DNA from: Pleurotus djamor
Taxonomy: Eukaryota > Basidiomycota > Agaricomycetes > Agaricales > Pleurotaceae
NCBI GenBank assembly: GCA_029747585.1
Contig: JAPEVF010000111.1
Span: 43,549 to 107,548 of the forward strand
DNA length: 64,000 nt
Direction: 5' to 3'
In this document: one piece after another, positions 48,233-59,684 of the stretch
Layout: each line of letters starts with the position of its first letter
Numbering within the stretch: position 1 is the first letter of the stretch
Notes under the pieces: model-generated
The model's database searches: none
What the model saw: only the letters and a program-made list of their open reading frames with translations
Told to the model about the DNA's origin: nothing
Made by a program: the position numbers and the translations under genes

Positions 48233-51192
48233 GCATGACTAGGCCGCCTTTATACTCCGAGTCATGGACCGTACAGCAATATTGGTGAGTAGTCCACACG
48301 TTCCGCAACAGCAGCCCGAAATTGCATTTACGGTTCATAACGAACAGCTACAACCTTGCTCAACGCGGCAAGCCAGTTGGCTTGGTTCAGCGCTCTTTCC
48401 GGGTCAACATCAACAGCGTTTACGTAAGGAGGAAAATATGTGTACTTGCGGAGACTTAGGCCCGGAGGACCTGTGGACAGACACCAAGTGAACACCAAGT
48501 CGACGTGACTACAGCTCTTTCCAACAGCTTAGCTGCCACTGAAGGTACCTAGGACCTATGAAGGTCACCTCTACCATGGACCAAGGGACTAGAACCGTGC
48601 TTGAAGGCGTCATCAGTGCGAGATGATGCAGATGCGCGGTTGCCCCGAAACAGGGCTGAAGCGATACGTTCAACCACGGGGTCCAAAATTGTTCCAAAAC
48701 GAAGATCAAGTAGTGAGACGAATTGGAACAAAGGTGAGAGATACACAGGCCGGCTTGCCTGCATATCGACTACAGCGCGGTAACATGCGTTACCAATGAC
48801 CGTCTTCGCATGGGCACCCTCGACGTTGGAGATTCGGGTAGATAGAGGCTGGCTGTGAGACCAAGGGACACCGTAACCAGTAGACCTGGTCATTGGGAAG
48901 GACAACAACAACCGTCAATGGTATGGCAAACCGCACGCACAGGTTCGACACGACGAAAACTGGATGTGAGGGACGGGAGTATCGAGCGAACCAAACAGGA
49001 AGGCTTCACACCGCAGCCACAGCAAAGCGGGTGAAAATTATGTGAATACACGAACGGGAAAACTGGAGAAGGGTAAAACAGTCTCGTTTGCGATTGCGTG
49101 AGCATCGGAGGTATGGTTGGAGTCGTTTCGTTGAGTTTCGTTGGCGGGTCGCAGATAGGGCGAGATAAAAGATGTCGCCGATATGGGTAGGAGAAGGTGC
49201 GTACTCCGTGCATCATTATCGCATCGGGACGATGGGAAATGCTATCAACAAGCAAGTGAAGCGCCAGACAGCCAGGCTAAGCAGCAACTGGTATAGATTG
49301 ATCAAATTTGGGGGTGAATAAGTTGCTTTCGTCCGGGAGAAAGAGGATGCGATGTATCCTTGGCATGTATACAGGTATCGCATACGGTGAGATTGCACGA
49401 ATGCACACGAATGCAAAAAACAAAAAAGTCGAAAGCTTGGCGGCGCTACGTTCAGCGCTTCGTGAGCGCAGCGTACTGCTGGGGACGCACACAGATGTCA
49501 TAACATGGGAAAGAACCTCGGAGCTTTGAGAAAGAGGGTCTGGTGAGTGGAGGAGGGAAATATCACGAAAGATGACAGGACGACGTGACTCACATGCAGT
49601 GCGGCGAATGCAGCGACTCATCCGTCAAATTTGTCAGGGTAACAACCGGGGTTCTGCCCCAAATCTTGCAGCAAGATTCGCGGCAAGAAAGGTCCTATGT
49701 ACAAGGCCCAAAGTATCAGAGCCAGTCAGATTCAAGGCATTACTTTGAGAAGGAATTCGAAAATTTCTCCCGAGACCGACATGCCCGGTTCCATGGTCCG
49801 TATTGCGCAGCGTGAGTTGNTTTTTATTCATGTTACAAGAATCGCCTCGCTTCGTTTCGGCTTAAAGAGGGTCAGTAATGAGGTATATTAAAACAAAGAC
49901 ATGTAGAAATACTAGTAGCCCTGAAAGGCTTGGGTACGGTAACAGGAAGAGTTGAGGAGGGGACGGAAAAAGTTATCTCCTCACTCAAGGCTTCGATCAC
50001 CGAAGGCACGGTCGTTCCGGCGTTGTATGAGCGCTGGTATGGGCAGTGAAGCTAGTATATGTTCTCCCTCAAAAGCTTCAACCCAAGGCGGGGACGTGTC
50101 GGTATAGCAGAGTCGCAGAAGTGTATCAGAAGAGTATATGTAAAAGGTTGCAAGAGCGCTTCGCGCGCGATGATTCATGATGGGGGTATTTAGTTCTCCT
50201 CCTCCTCCAGTCAACTTGTCTCTCGTCGAAGGCTTACCAAGTAAGCAAGGGAGTAGGGAGTGAGGGAGAAAAGAGGTCCGGGCCGAAAGGGAAAGTTAAG
50301 GAGAGACAGGGGGTGAGTGGAACAATGCGTCGGAGAAGCCAAACATGTACACTCAATGATGTGCAGTCTCTTTAAGATACGAGTAATACTCAACATACGT
50401 CGCAGGGTCTAACTCCAGCTACTATTTGGCAAGTGAGTTTCCGAACGGCGTAAACTTGACTATTTCCATCTCACCTGAGTCTTTTTTGCTGGTATCATCG
50501 GAACAATCATTCCGCATGCTAATCTTGTCGATTGTTCGAAGTGGTGTAGAGCAACGGATCTTTTGCACGGCGCAGGGGAAACTAAGCCAAAACAAGGAGA
50601 TAGAGATGCTGGTGTTGCGGTATTCCGTTTTTGCCCCCGTGAGTCGGTATGCAGCTGAAGTGTCGCCAAAATAAACGCATCCTCCAATCAACCTCCAATC
50701 CTGATGCACAGAGGGTTGGAATGCGACTACATCGCTCTCTTCATGGATCCGTAGAGCCCTGCATTCCGAATGATCTTGGAAATCCTAAACCTCCACCGCC
50801 TGCTTTGGCCCCGGAGAAACAGAGTCGTTCCAGGAACTAGGAAACCATCAACAATTGGAAACAAGTAAAACACACTCCTCACCGTCCCGTCGACTCTGCA
50901 TTGATGTTGGCGCATGTATACCGCAAGGTGAGTAGCCACTTCGTGGTGGGACAGGAAGACTGTTTCCGAAACGTGTACAGCAATTTGGTTGAGATGGCAA
51001 GTCCACGGGCGCCTTTACACTTCTTTCCGCTTCAGCCTCAGTACCACCCAGACAAGGTGACTTGGTTTGGATACAGCCGAGTAGTATGGAGGACCGCAGG
51101 ATATATATGTGTATTTTTGCACCAAAAACAGGAATCCTGTATTCTACTTCGTATAAAACACGGCCAGACCCTTGAGCGCAATCGCAAACAAA
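48233..51192. other. Gene-poor 3-kb region
   Basis: No gene is supported. A minus-strand frame at 48549-48911 (120 codons) and several 60-115-codon frames on both strands between 49.2 and 51.2 kb show no family features and overlap each other. The 3' part must carry the promoter of the class V PLP enzyme. Confidence 0.45.
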
Positions 51193-52857
51193 ATGGCCGC
51201 ACCCACCGACACCCAAACCATGTCCCCCACACCGTTCGGGCACGATATGCTACGTTTCTTCAACTTTTCTAAAGATTACATCAACCTGAATAACGGTAAG
51301 CCATCCTTCACATCCCCCCGGTCTGCGGCGTATCTTATCTCGTCTCCACCCCAGGTTCTTTTGGTTCTCTACCAGGACCGGTTTCAAAGTTTTGCACGGA
51401 GCTGGGTGCTTCGATCGAAAGCAACCCCGACAAATACCACCGCATCGAGTTCCCGTCCTTGTTGAACGAAGCGCGTCGTCGCGTGTCAGAGTTCATTGGC
51501 GCGCATGTCGACGAATGTGTCTTTGTTTCAAGTACGACCGCGGGTATCAACACTATCCTTCGAAATATTGATTGGCGGGCCGATGATACTATCATCAAAT
51601 GTTCGTATAAGCCGCCATTGTACTTTGTGGTTCATGAAACTGATTATCCTTGTAGTTTCAACCACCTATCAAGGAGTAGCTCGCGTCCCTCAATATATCT
51701 GCGATATCAATCCCTCAGTGCAGTTATGCGCTGTGGAACTTGAGTTTCCAATGTCGCATGACACCATTATAGAACGCTTCAAGGAGTCCGTACGCGCCGT
51801 AAAACGCACTTGCAAAAAGCCTCGGATATTTGCCTTGATCGACTCTTTGGCGTCCCATCCTGGCGTCTACCTACCATGGAAGGAGATGGTGGAGGTCTGT
51901 CGCGAAGAAGGTGTTGTTAGTATTATTGATGCTGCACACTCGATTGGACAGGAAGTCGACATCAATCTTTCGTCCGTTCAACCGGACTTTTGGGTTTCTG
52001 TATGTCATTCTTGCCTATCAACATCAGTCTGACTCACGCGTTTCTGACCACAGAATTGTCACAAATGGATGTTTGCCAAACGAGGGTGCACTGTGCTCTA
52101 CGTCCCCAAACGGTCCGTCTTTCTGTGGATCCGTCTACTCCATCGATATTCACAGCTACTGTAGGAACCAGTATCTCATCAAATCAGCTTTGGTAACCTC
52201 TTGGGATTATACATCCCCTGCTGTCGACTCCTGTGGACACGTCGATACAGGCTTCGTCATCCAACACGAATGTGAGTATCCTTATTCCTGGTTTCGCAGC
52301 CTAGTCATTCTAATTCATCCCAGGGCCCGGAGCGATCGACTTCGCACCCTACCTGAGCGTCAGCGCTGCCCTTGACTTTCGAAGAAGCATCGGTGGCGAG
52401 AAAGCCATCAACGACTACTGTCACGGACTTGCGCTCAAGGGTGGACGCAGACTGGCTGAGATTCTCGGAACTAAATTGATGGACGAGTCACCCAACGCGG
52501 AGCTGACCCTGAATATGGTAAGAGTGACTTACACCAATCTCCATCGTCCGTTTTCAAAAGGAATGACCATAAACCCTTGTTCCTCGTACAGGTTAACGTA
52601 CAGCTACCTGTTTCTCCGACAGCGGACGCTGCACGCCTTGATGAGCTTCTCGAACACCGATTGCTCTCTGACTACAACGTCTCGGTGGTTCATTTCAAGC
52701 ATGGTGCTCATTGGTGGGTTCGGTGCAGCGCTCAGATTTGGAATGAGGCAAGTCCTAGTCATAGTTCCTAGCCCTGCACCTTGTTGATGACTTTGCTTAG
52801 GTGTCTGACTTCGAGTACCTCGGAAACGCGATCCTTGATCTACTCCAAGAGGCCTAG
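51193..52857 (+). CDS. Class V aminotransferase-fold PLP enzyme, possibly hercynylcysteine sulfoxide lyase
   Basis: The spliced product starts MAAPTDTQTMSPTPFGHDMLRFFNFSKDYINLNNGSFG. It continues SNPDKYHRIEFPSLLNEARRRVSEFIGA, VFVSSTTAGINTILRNI, the cofactor-aspartate region VSIIDAAHSIGQEVDI, and the PLP-lysine region WVS-NCHKWMFAKRGC, where an intron at about 52001-52054 separates WVS from NCHKW. The C-terminal part has WPGAIDFAPYLSVSAALDFRRSIGGE and HWWVRCSAQIWNE and stops at 52855-52857. This is the fungal group related to isopenicillin-N epimerase and to Egt2, which performs the last C-S cleavage of ergothioneine synthesis. I infer Egt2 or a close relative from the NNGSFG and NCHKW patterns, without certainty on the substrate. 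About 430 residues. Confidence 0.78.
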
Positions 52858-53769
52858 CATCTCCACAAAGTTCCCATCTCATACCCATGAAGTACATAAG
52901 CCTCGAGGCGAGGCGCAGGCTAATACTTTACTGAAGCAAATCTATTATTTATTATATGTCATTTATGTAATTTTAGCCTTTTCTGTTCTCGTACCTTTTC
53001 GTTCAAATCCTCAGCCTCATGAAATCTCCGCCTGGCGTTGACTCAAGTGTCCCGTGTTGCGCGACACGAACGACGGCTTATTCCGCTCCCATGTCGTTTT
53101 CCGCGGTGAACACGAGGCGAACACGAGGTGATGAGACGAGTCATCGCCGACCTATGCCAGACCCACTCGTTATGGATAATTCCTGAAGGCACCGAACGTC
53201 AACCGTCAAGGAAACACAGCTCGCAGCAATACTGGCGCAATCGCATGACGACGAGCAGCATGTCGCGATTCCTGTGTCGCAAACTCATCCAGTTCCAGCT
53301 CAGCTTGTTCAAGTTGCATCGTGTAACTTGGCGGCCATATGGGTTTGGCGTGTAAATTTGTCTGGGTTTCCACTCATGGATGCATCACCGGTCACTGGAT
53401 AGCTTGGACAATGTCGTACCATATTCGTGAGTCCAAAGTCCTGTGTGTCAGCACGTTGCTCATCATCGCAAGGTATCAAACTACCGCTACGGAGCCCAAT
53501 GGCTCTCCTGCTGCGGCCTGAGAGCTCTAACGCAGTCCCCATGGGCACGCTGGCAACGAAGCTGCACATGTGAAAGATGGTGCATTCTCGCTGTCTCGTC
53601 AGACCTATCGTCTGGAAAATCAATACGGCGCAGTGACGATATGTAAATACGAGGCGATCGGATTCCAATTTATAAACGGCTTTTAGCCTCTTTTAGGCCG
53701 AATGCTGTGCCGATTGACATCATCATAAATGGGATTTTTCCCATTGACCAAACTCTGCTCCGTTCCGTC
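52858..53769. other. Intergenic, no gene recognised
   Basis: Contains the 3' flank of the PLP enzyme and the upstream region of the next gene. Short overlapping frames only. Confidence 0.5.
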
Positions 53770-55130
53770 ATGCAACCCTCCAACGCCGAACAGCTCTCAG
53801 AGCAATTCATCCAAGATAGTTTCCATAGCTACCTCAAATCGTCTTTGACCCAAGCAAAGCTTGAGAGACTTCTCGATGCGGATGTCCTCAGTAGCGCGGA
53901 AGGTGATCTGATGATCACAGGTGAGTATAGGCCAGCTTTCGGTCATTTTCTTCTGACCAAAACACCTTCGTAGGCCCCGCGTTATGCCTTTACTTCGCAG
54001 CGCTGCGATGTACAACAGATCCCCCATCTGTACCGCTGCCTAGGACTGCGAAGCACTCGCAGCCAATGGATCTGTCCGCGAACAACTGCCCTCCAGCCTT
54101 TATTGGTTTTCTTCGATTATGGTCAAATGTTGTTCAGCCAATACAAAGCTTACCGCCTGAGCAGCAGCATGACCTTGCTCGTATCATATGTGGTCTCGAG
54201 CCTGTATCGCAGTCTGCGAGTCCATCTATCCACGGTATTGCTGCGGATCTTCGTGCAGTGGCAATAGAAATTAGCCAGCGCAGAAGTTTCCAAGACCGGT
54301 ATGCATCCGATCTACAGGCTGCGTTGGACTCGGGCGCGGGCTCTAGTAGCCCCAGTGCCCACAAAGCATCATTCGTTCCGCCACCTTCTTACGATGTTGC
54401 CTCTCCACCACCCTCCCCGCGGCGGTCGCGCGACTCCGTTCCTCCCTTACCACCCCGATCTCCACGCCATGCCAATAATAACACTCTACCCCTTCCAGAC
54501 CCTTCTCTTCTCTCACCTACAGCTTCGACGTCCAGCTTCTCATCATCCAGTTCGAAGCAAACTATCTTCACACCGGAAACACCAGCTATCGAGATGATAA
54601 GGGAAACCTTATACGCCGCTCTTGCCGATGTCCTAGAAACTTACCCGACCCTGCGTGCACTTCTCAAACGTGACCCCCCACGGGCGTACTTCGCCTCGGT
54701 TGGCTTCGCTATCTTGTATACAGCTACGAAAGCTGTGACGCCNGATGGGGAGGGTATTGTGGGTGTACTCGGCAACGTCCTGACACCGTCAGATTGTCCC
54801 ACGGAACTACGGCCGTTTATGAATGAGCTTCTTGGTATAGGGAAGCAAGCCAAGACGATGGGAGAAGAGGATGACGAGCTGGCTATCAAGTTTGCTGCTG
54901 AGGGCAAGGAAATTCCTGATACCCCACGTGTCGAGCGTGCTAGGAAGATGCTTGAAGAGGGTGTTGGTTGGTCAACTCGGTCCAGTGCTGATATGAGTCG
55001 GCGGAGCGTTGAGGGACGGGCCGTGGCGTTTGTCAATAGGGTGAACGCTCTAGCTCTAGGAATGACCCGTTTGAGTGCCTTCAGAGAAAGGCAAGACTTT
55101 GTGTTTAAGGTTTTGGCTGGGATTTCATAG
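53770..55130 (+). CDS. Hypothetical protein with proline/serine-rich linker
   Basis: Two exons: MQPSNAEQLSEQFIQDSFHSYLKSSLTQAKLERLL...DLMIT, then from 53973 GPALCLYFAALRCTTDPP onward, in one frame to 55130. The N-terminal part and the C-terminal part (ETPAIEMIRETLYAALADVLETYPTLRALLKRDPPRAYFASVGFAIL; ERARKMLEEGVGW; VNRVNALALGMTRLSAFRERQDFVFKVL) are helical. They are joined by a disordered stretch with PPPSYDVASPPPSPRRS and PPLPPRSPRH, which contains PPxY and SH3-type PxxP motifs. I do not recognise the family. The conserved-looking helical ends argue for a real protein, perhaps an adaptor (inference). Confidence 0.65.
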
Positions 55131-55261
55131 GGTCGCATGAACCCTTTTCATATCTTATCGTTTCTATAATAACACTAGCACTAGATTGTATTCAATCTGT
55201 ATTTGACACTCATTCATTCATAGTCTTGTAGTATCTGCAATGATTGAACAGGGAGAGGCAA

Positions 55262-55599
55262 TCACAAAGAAGCTCTACCACGGGGCTTAAACGGTAACAA
55301 CAGGGCAATCAAGCCAGCTACACGGGAAATTCCTCCAGCAATGGAGATGGTTACGGGGTAATGTCTGCGTACATGGCGATGATAGGTGACTTGGGCGGTA
55401 TCTTCAACTTTAACATTAAGGGAACATGAGAGATGGTAACCCACCACAATACCAAATATGCGATCGGCAGACACCGTGTTATAAGAGGCAGCCAAGAGGA
55501 AGATCAGGCTGAGTTCAGGGATTGTCAACTTCCATGTTCGCCTCATCGACCTCCGCCTCGTCGAACTTGCGACCTGGGAACAGCTGATCCACAGTTTAG
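55262..55599 (-). pseudogene. Relic of MFS transporter 3' end
   Basis: The minus-strand frame ends IAGGISRVAGLIALLLPFKPRGRASL, matching the last exon of the MFS gene at 57396 (IAGGIFCAAGLIALLLPFEPRGRASL). Upstream, ADRIFGIVVGYHLS matches ANRVFGIMVCYDLS across that gene's last intron. The connecting sequence is diverged and no further exons follow before the Crinkler-like gene, so this is a decayed partial duplicate. Confidence 0.7.
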
Positions 55600-57240
55600 T
55601 CAGCGGCAACTCCAACAGTTCTTAGATACACATACCAACGGCTGCGATCCCAGAGACACCACACATCCGCCAATGGGAACATCTCCTAATAACTTCTCGC
55701 CGTTCATAAGTCTGATCATCTTCTCTTGGTCGACGGCGGCAAAGATCACGCGCAACGGACCGTTGTGAAGAGCAGCGGGGAGTTTCTTTTTCACCTCCTG
55801 CAGCCCTGTCACTACGGTACTGTGCTCCCTAGATACTGTTGCCTGTATGGCGTAGACAGCCTGGCCATCGAACAAGACGCCGTTTATACCAGGAAAGTCG
55901 GGTGCACTGGGCCGCCAATAGAACGGTTCGTTCGGAGACACTTCGTCAAGCCTGCAAAAGGTAGCTGGCGCAGGTTTGAGGGCGGCGGGAAGGTGCTCAA
56001 AAGGGGCTAGACCTTTCCAAGTGCAGGGGATGTCCTCGCCAGAAGAAAATCGGGTGTGAACCCATGCCTCGGATAGCCATTCTGCGGCAGTGAGCGAGTA
56101 AGAATTGGCCATCAGGTTGGTGAAGAATCTGGTTTGATCTGCTGCAGAGACTGTTTGCAACGCCTTGGCCATCAGCTCCGCGAGGTATTGGGTGGGGATC
56201 CAGGGAGAAGGATGCACACGATTGGTAAGCCCGCTTCCGTCACGGCCAGGTCGCACAAAGACGATAAGAGAAGAAAGTGTTTCGCTGTCGAATGAGGGGC
56301 TGGTCATCATGCCGAGGAGATAAGGACGCCTGGAAAGGCGCCAGGCTCCCGAACGAGCAGCCCTCTGGTACTGTACCTCTTGCTCGGGTTCACGAGCAAG
56401 CGACACCATTATCCGAGCAGAGGGACCCCATTGAGAGACGATGTTGGCGCATTTGGCTTGATCCAAATTGAGGATGTGGCTACGTCGTCAGTTTTTAAGA
56501 GTAGAACTTTGGACGAGTAGAGATGATGTACGCAATTGAGGCTATTTCACTGGAAGAGGGCACATCCATCACATACATGAGGCCCGTTCTCTCCTTCAAC
56601 CACCCCTTCCAATGCGCGTGTGAGGGGGGGCTGGCTTGGACGATATATCCGGTGTAGTATCGGAAGGCATCACATGGTCCCCGTACGTGTTCGCTCGCGT
56701 TCGACAACATCCAGATGGGGTGTTTCCAGACGTTCCTGCGCTTCCACAAGGGGCTGCTATTGTCAGACAGGTGCGCCGTGACTTGGCGGTCGTCGAAGAG
56801 TAGATAATAGTGTGCTGACATCTGGAGAGCGACCGGCTCTTTGTTGTAGAGACGGTCAATGAGGACGTAGATAAGAAAGAATGCTTTACCTGTGTGAGCA
56901 TCAAGTATTAGTTGTGTCGGTGTTGACAGCCAGTTTACTCACCGATACCAGGCTGACCCAAGATGACACACCCTGAGGCCTTACTGCTCCGGGCTGATTT
57001 GTTCCTGAGGTAGGCGAGTGTGTCGACGTATTCCTGTCGAATTAAAATCTTGCTTTCAATGTTGGGCCACAGTATTTCCATGGCTGCTAGGTGAAGAGTA
57101 AGGTCAAGAAAACTAAGTCGGGTCTGCTCTTGGTTCAACACCGCCGTCTCTTTCCTGTGAAGCGTGTCGCGGGAAGCTCCCCAGAGATCCGAGCAAAATT
57201 GGCATAGAAGAATGAGTTCGTCTGAGTCTGGGAGAGACAT
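55600..57240 (-). CDS. Crinkler-like P-loop protein with nuclease-like C-terminal domain
   Basis: Agaricomycetes carry expanded families of this architecture, related to Crinkler (CRN)/RHS-type proteins. The start MSLPDSDELILLCQFCSDLWG leads to the ATP-binding loop VILGQPGIG, joined by an intron at about 56885-56945 to KAFFLIYVLIDRLY. The next exon has LQMSAHYYLLFDDRQVTAHL and IWMLSNASEHVRGP. After another intron comes DQAKCANIVSQWGPSARIMVSLAREPEQE, then LTNRVHPSPWIPTQYLAELMAKAL. The C-terminal part PDFPGINGVLFDGQAVYAIQATVSREHSTVV resembles the restriction-endonuclease-like fold (D...QxT) of this group. Two key positions look altered: the Walker A Ser/Thr after GIGK is Ala, and the Asp of the usual IDGV is Asn. 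Role unknown; likely fast-evolving. Confidence 0.65.
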
Positions 57241-57395
57241 GATGGTGGGTGTTGAAGACGAAGGTGTACCATGGCACGTGAGATGGGACCGTGGCTAGGG
57301 GGCACGTCGTCATTTTCATTGAAAGCGGCAACAGACGAGAGAATACGTAGGGCTATCAGGCTCCTAATTTTCCCTTTCCCGCTGGGTAGGTTGCG

Positions 57396-59684
57396 CTACA
57401 AAGACGCACGACCGCGAGGCTCAAAGGGCAACAGTAAAGCTATCAAACCAGCAGCACAGAAGATACCCCCCGCAATAAATATGGGCACAGCCGAGCTCAG
57501 GTCTGCATAGATAGCAATAATAGGTGACTGTAAACACTCAAACATTAGGCTCGGTGAGACGGGAAGCGTGAGAGATCGTAACACACCATGATCCCAAATA
57601 CGCGGTTGGCAGACGCAGTTATCGCGTTTCCGGTGCCCCGGTCTTTCGTAGGGAAGACTTCCGGACTCAATGCGTATAAAACGCCATACATCACATTACT
57701 CGTAAAGCTATACCCACAATTCCATCCAAGGAGTGAGCTTGACGAACGTGCCGTCGTGGATGCAAGTATAAAAGCCCCGGTAAGCACTAGTCCGGGTAGT
57801 TGTGGGCCTTCATTCAATGAGAATGGATCGAGATACTCACTCGTTGAGATGGCTAATGTTCCTCGACGGCCTAGAAACGGAAGTTCCACCATCCAGCCTG
57901 CTAGTAGAGCTCCAGGGACTCCAATGACGCTTAGAATAACTTGCTGGAAGGATAAGAAACGACCCTGTTAGTTGTTTGCGTCGAGAAGCAGGAGAACACC
58001 GGGGACAAACATTCCGGTAAGTCAAATACACAGATCCGTCGCCAAAGTCTGCTCCCCTGGTAGCTAAACTGGGATAGTTGGGGAAAAAAGAAGATGAGCC
58101 CGCAACACAGTCTTGATTAGTGATTCAGGAAGTAAGGCAAAAAAAGTCGAAATACATACTAGAAGGTCACGAAACTGTTGTACCTGATCGATCGTTCAGC
58201 TTGGAAGGAGAAATCGGGATCTAGGAAGATGACCCACAGAGGAAAGGCTAATCCGATGAGAGCTGCAAGGCCATAAGTTTACAGTAAGAGTGGTCGGAAA
58301 GCTGGGACGCTTACCCCATAGAATGATGAGAATACTCGTCGAGTAGGCTAGTTTCCGAGTGGCAAACAAAGCTTTGACGTGGGAGGAGCCGAATTTCGAG
58401 ACATGCCTTCGGATGACCGCGATGGCTGACGCATCCACAGTTCTCTTTTCGTTAGCGAGCCCTTCTACGTTGCCCACTGACGAAAGCTGATCGAGGGTGA
58501 GCGAGCTGAGCTTGCCATTATGTTTGGCAAGTTTGTGCACAACGGCCACCGCTTCTTCGTCCCTCCCTCGTCCCATGAGGTATTTCGGGCTTTCATACAG
58601 CTTGAATACGAAGAAGCGCAAGGCCCAGAGAACAAGCATGAGCCCGCCCATTGCGAAAAGAAAATAGCGCCATCCTTGATTAGACGAACGAGAGCATGGG
58701 GTGGACGGGCACGAGAAGTTTCCGATGAGCGGCCAGGCAACCTAGATAGTTGATCGATAAACCACGGATATAGTTGAACGCTGGCGTCGAAGGCGACCTA
58801 CCAGACTTCCAAGCAGCTGCCCAAAGGCCCACCAGATCGACAACACGGTGAGAAGATATTGATGGGTGGCGGGGACAAACTCTATCCAGACAATTACCCG
58901 TTAGAGTCCATCGTTTATAGCTGCCGTTTGTGGACAAACCTAAGAATATCGATGAATCCACTGGCAGATTCCCACCAACTCCAATCGACCAAACAGCTGC
59001 GAGGGACGTTAGGGCGACAAAGTTGGGTGACGCCCCAGCAACGACTGCGAAAATCCCGACTATGAGAAGGGTTATGTTGAATGAGATCCTACCAGAGTGT
59101 TTTTAGCAGCGTTTCGGGTGAAAAGCTCGATGCAATGGCGAACCTACGGCCCCAAATGTCTGAACCGACGCCCCAGAACGCGGCACCTAAAAGTAAACCA
59201 ATATTTTGGCCCAGCTTAAGGAGAGGGCCATCGAAATTGAATTCGTTCACGACTGGAGGCAGGATGAGGCCTGTGACGATCTTACGAGTCCCTTGAGAAC
59301 AATGAGTTGGACCTGGTGTTCACACGTACCGGCCACAGGTTATCCCTGAGGTCCTCGACGTCAGCGCGTTTCATCATGGTAAATTCTCAGGTACCTACGC
59401 CATCCATCCAAAGCCAGTCACGATGAATAGTTGCCACTGTTTTCACCAGAAGTTGAGTCGACTCCAGTGAATGCGAACGGTACAGACTGAACCTGGTAGC
59501 TTCCCATGCCAATTTCTTGGATAGCATCGTTCAGGATCCGTGCTTTTTCTTGATAAATTGGATCAGAGCCGGAGAAGATATCGGTGGTGGCGAGGGTGGT
59601 GGCGAATTGACCATCGCCATCGATGCTGCCTTCCTCTCTGATATCCTCGTTTTTCGCCTTCAAGTCCTTGGCATCTTCCGACAT
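57396..59684 (-). CDS. MFS transporter (sugar/SV2-like group)
   Basis: Twelve-helix membrane transporter with unknown substrate. The start MSEDAKDLKAKNEDIREEG is followed by DPIYQEKARILNDAIQEIGMGSYQ, which is the typical lead-in of this group, and then LGQNIGLLLGAAFWGVGSDIWGRR, the loop 2-3 signature. Next come LPVDSSIFLEFVPATHQYLLTVLSIWWALGQLLGSLVAWPLIGN, RYFLFAMGGLMLVLWALRFFVFKLYESPKYLMGRGRDEEA, a central cytosolic loop, ALFATRKLAYSTSILIILW, ILSVIGVPGALLAGWMVELPFLGRRG, and a C terminus YALSPEVFPTKDRGTGNAITASANRVFGIM-SPIIAIYADL...PFEPRGRASL. Eight or more introns. The start at 59684 gives a normal N terminus; upstream in-frame ATGs precede a C10 run and are unlikely. Confidence 0.82.

Noticed and set aside
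48549..48911. 120-codon minus-strand frame downstream of the synthetase start
   Set aside because: No recognisable family or supporting neighbour exons; listed only as part of the gene-poor region.
49600..49830. Plus-strand frame with basic peptide (MYKAQSIRASQIQGITLRR) that briefly suggested a mitochondrial ribosomal protein
   Set aside because: No known ribosomal motif matches and the three frames are all equally open; not supportable.
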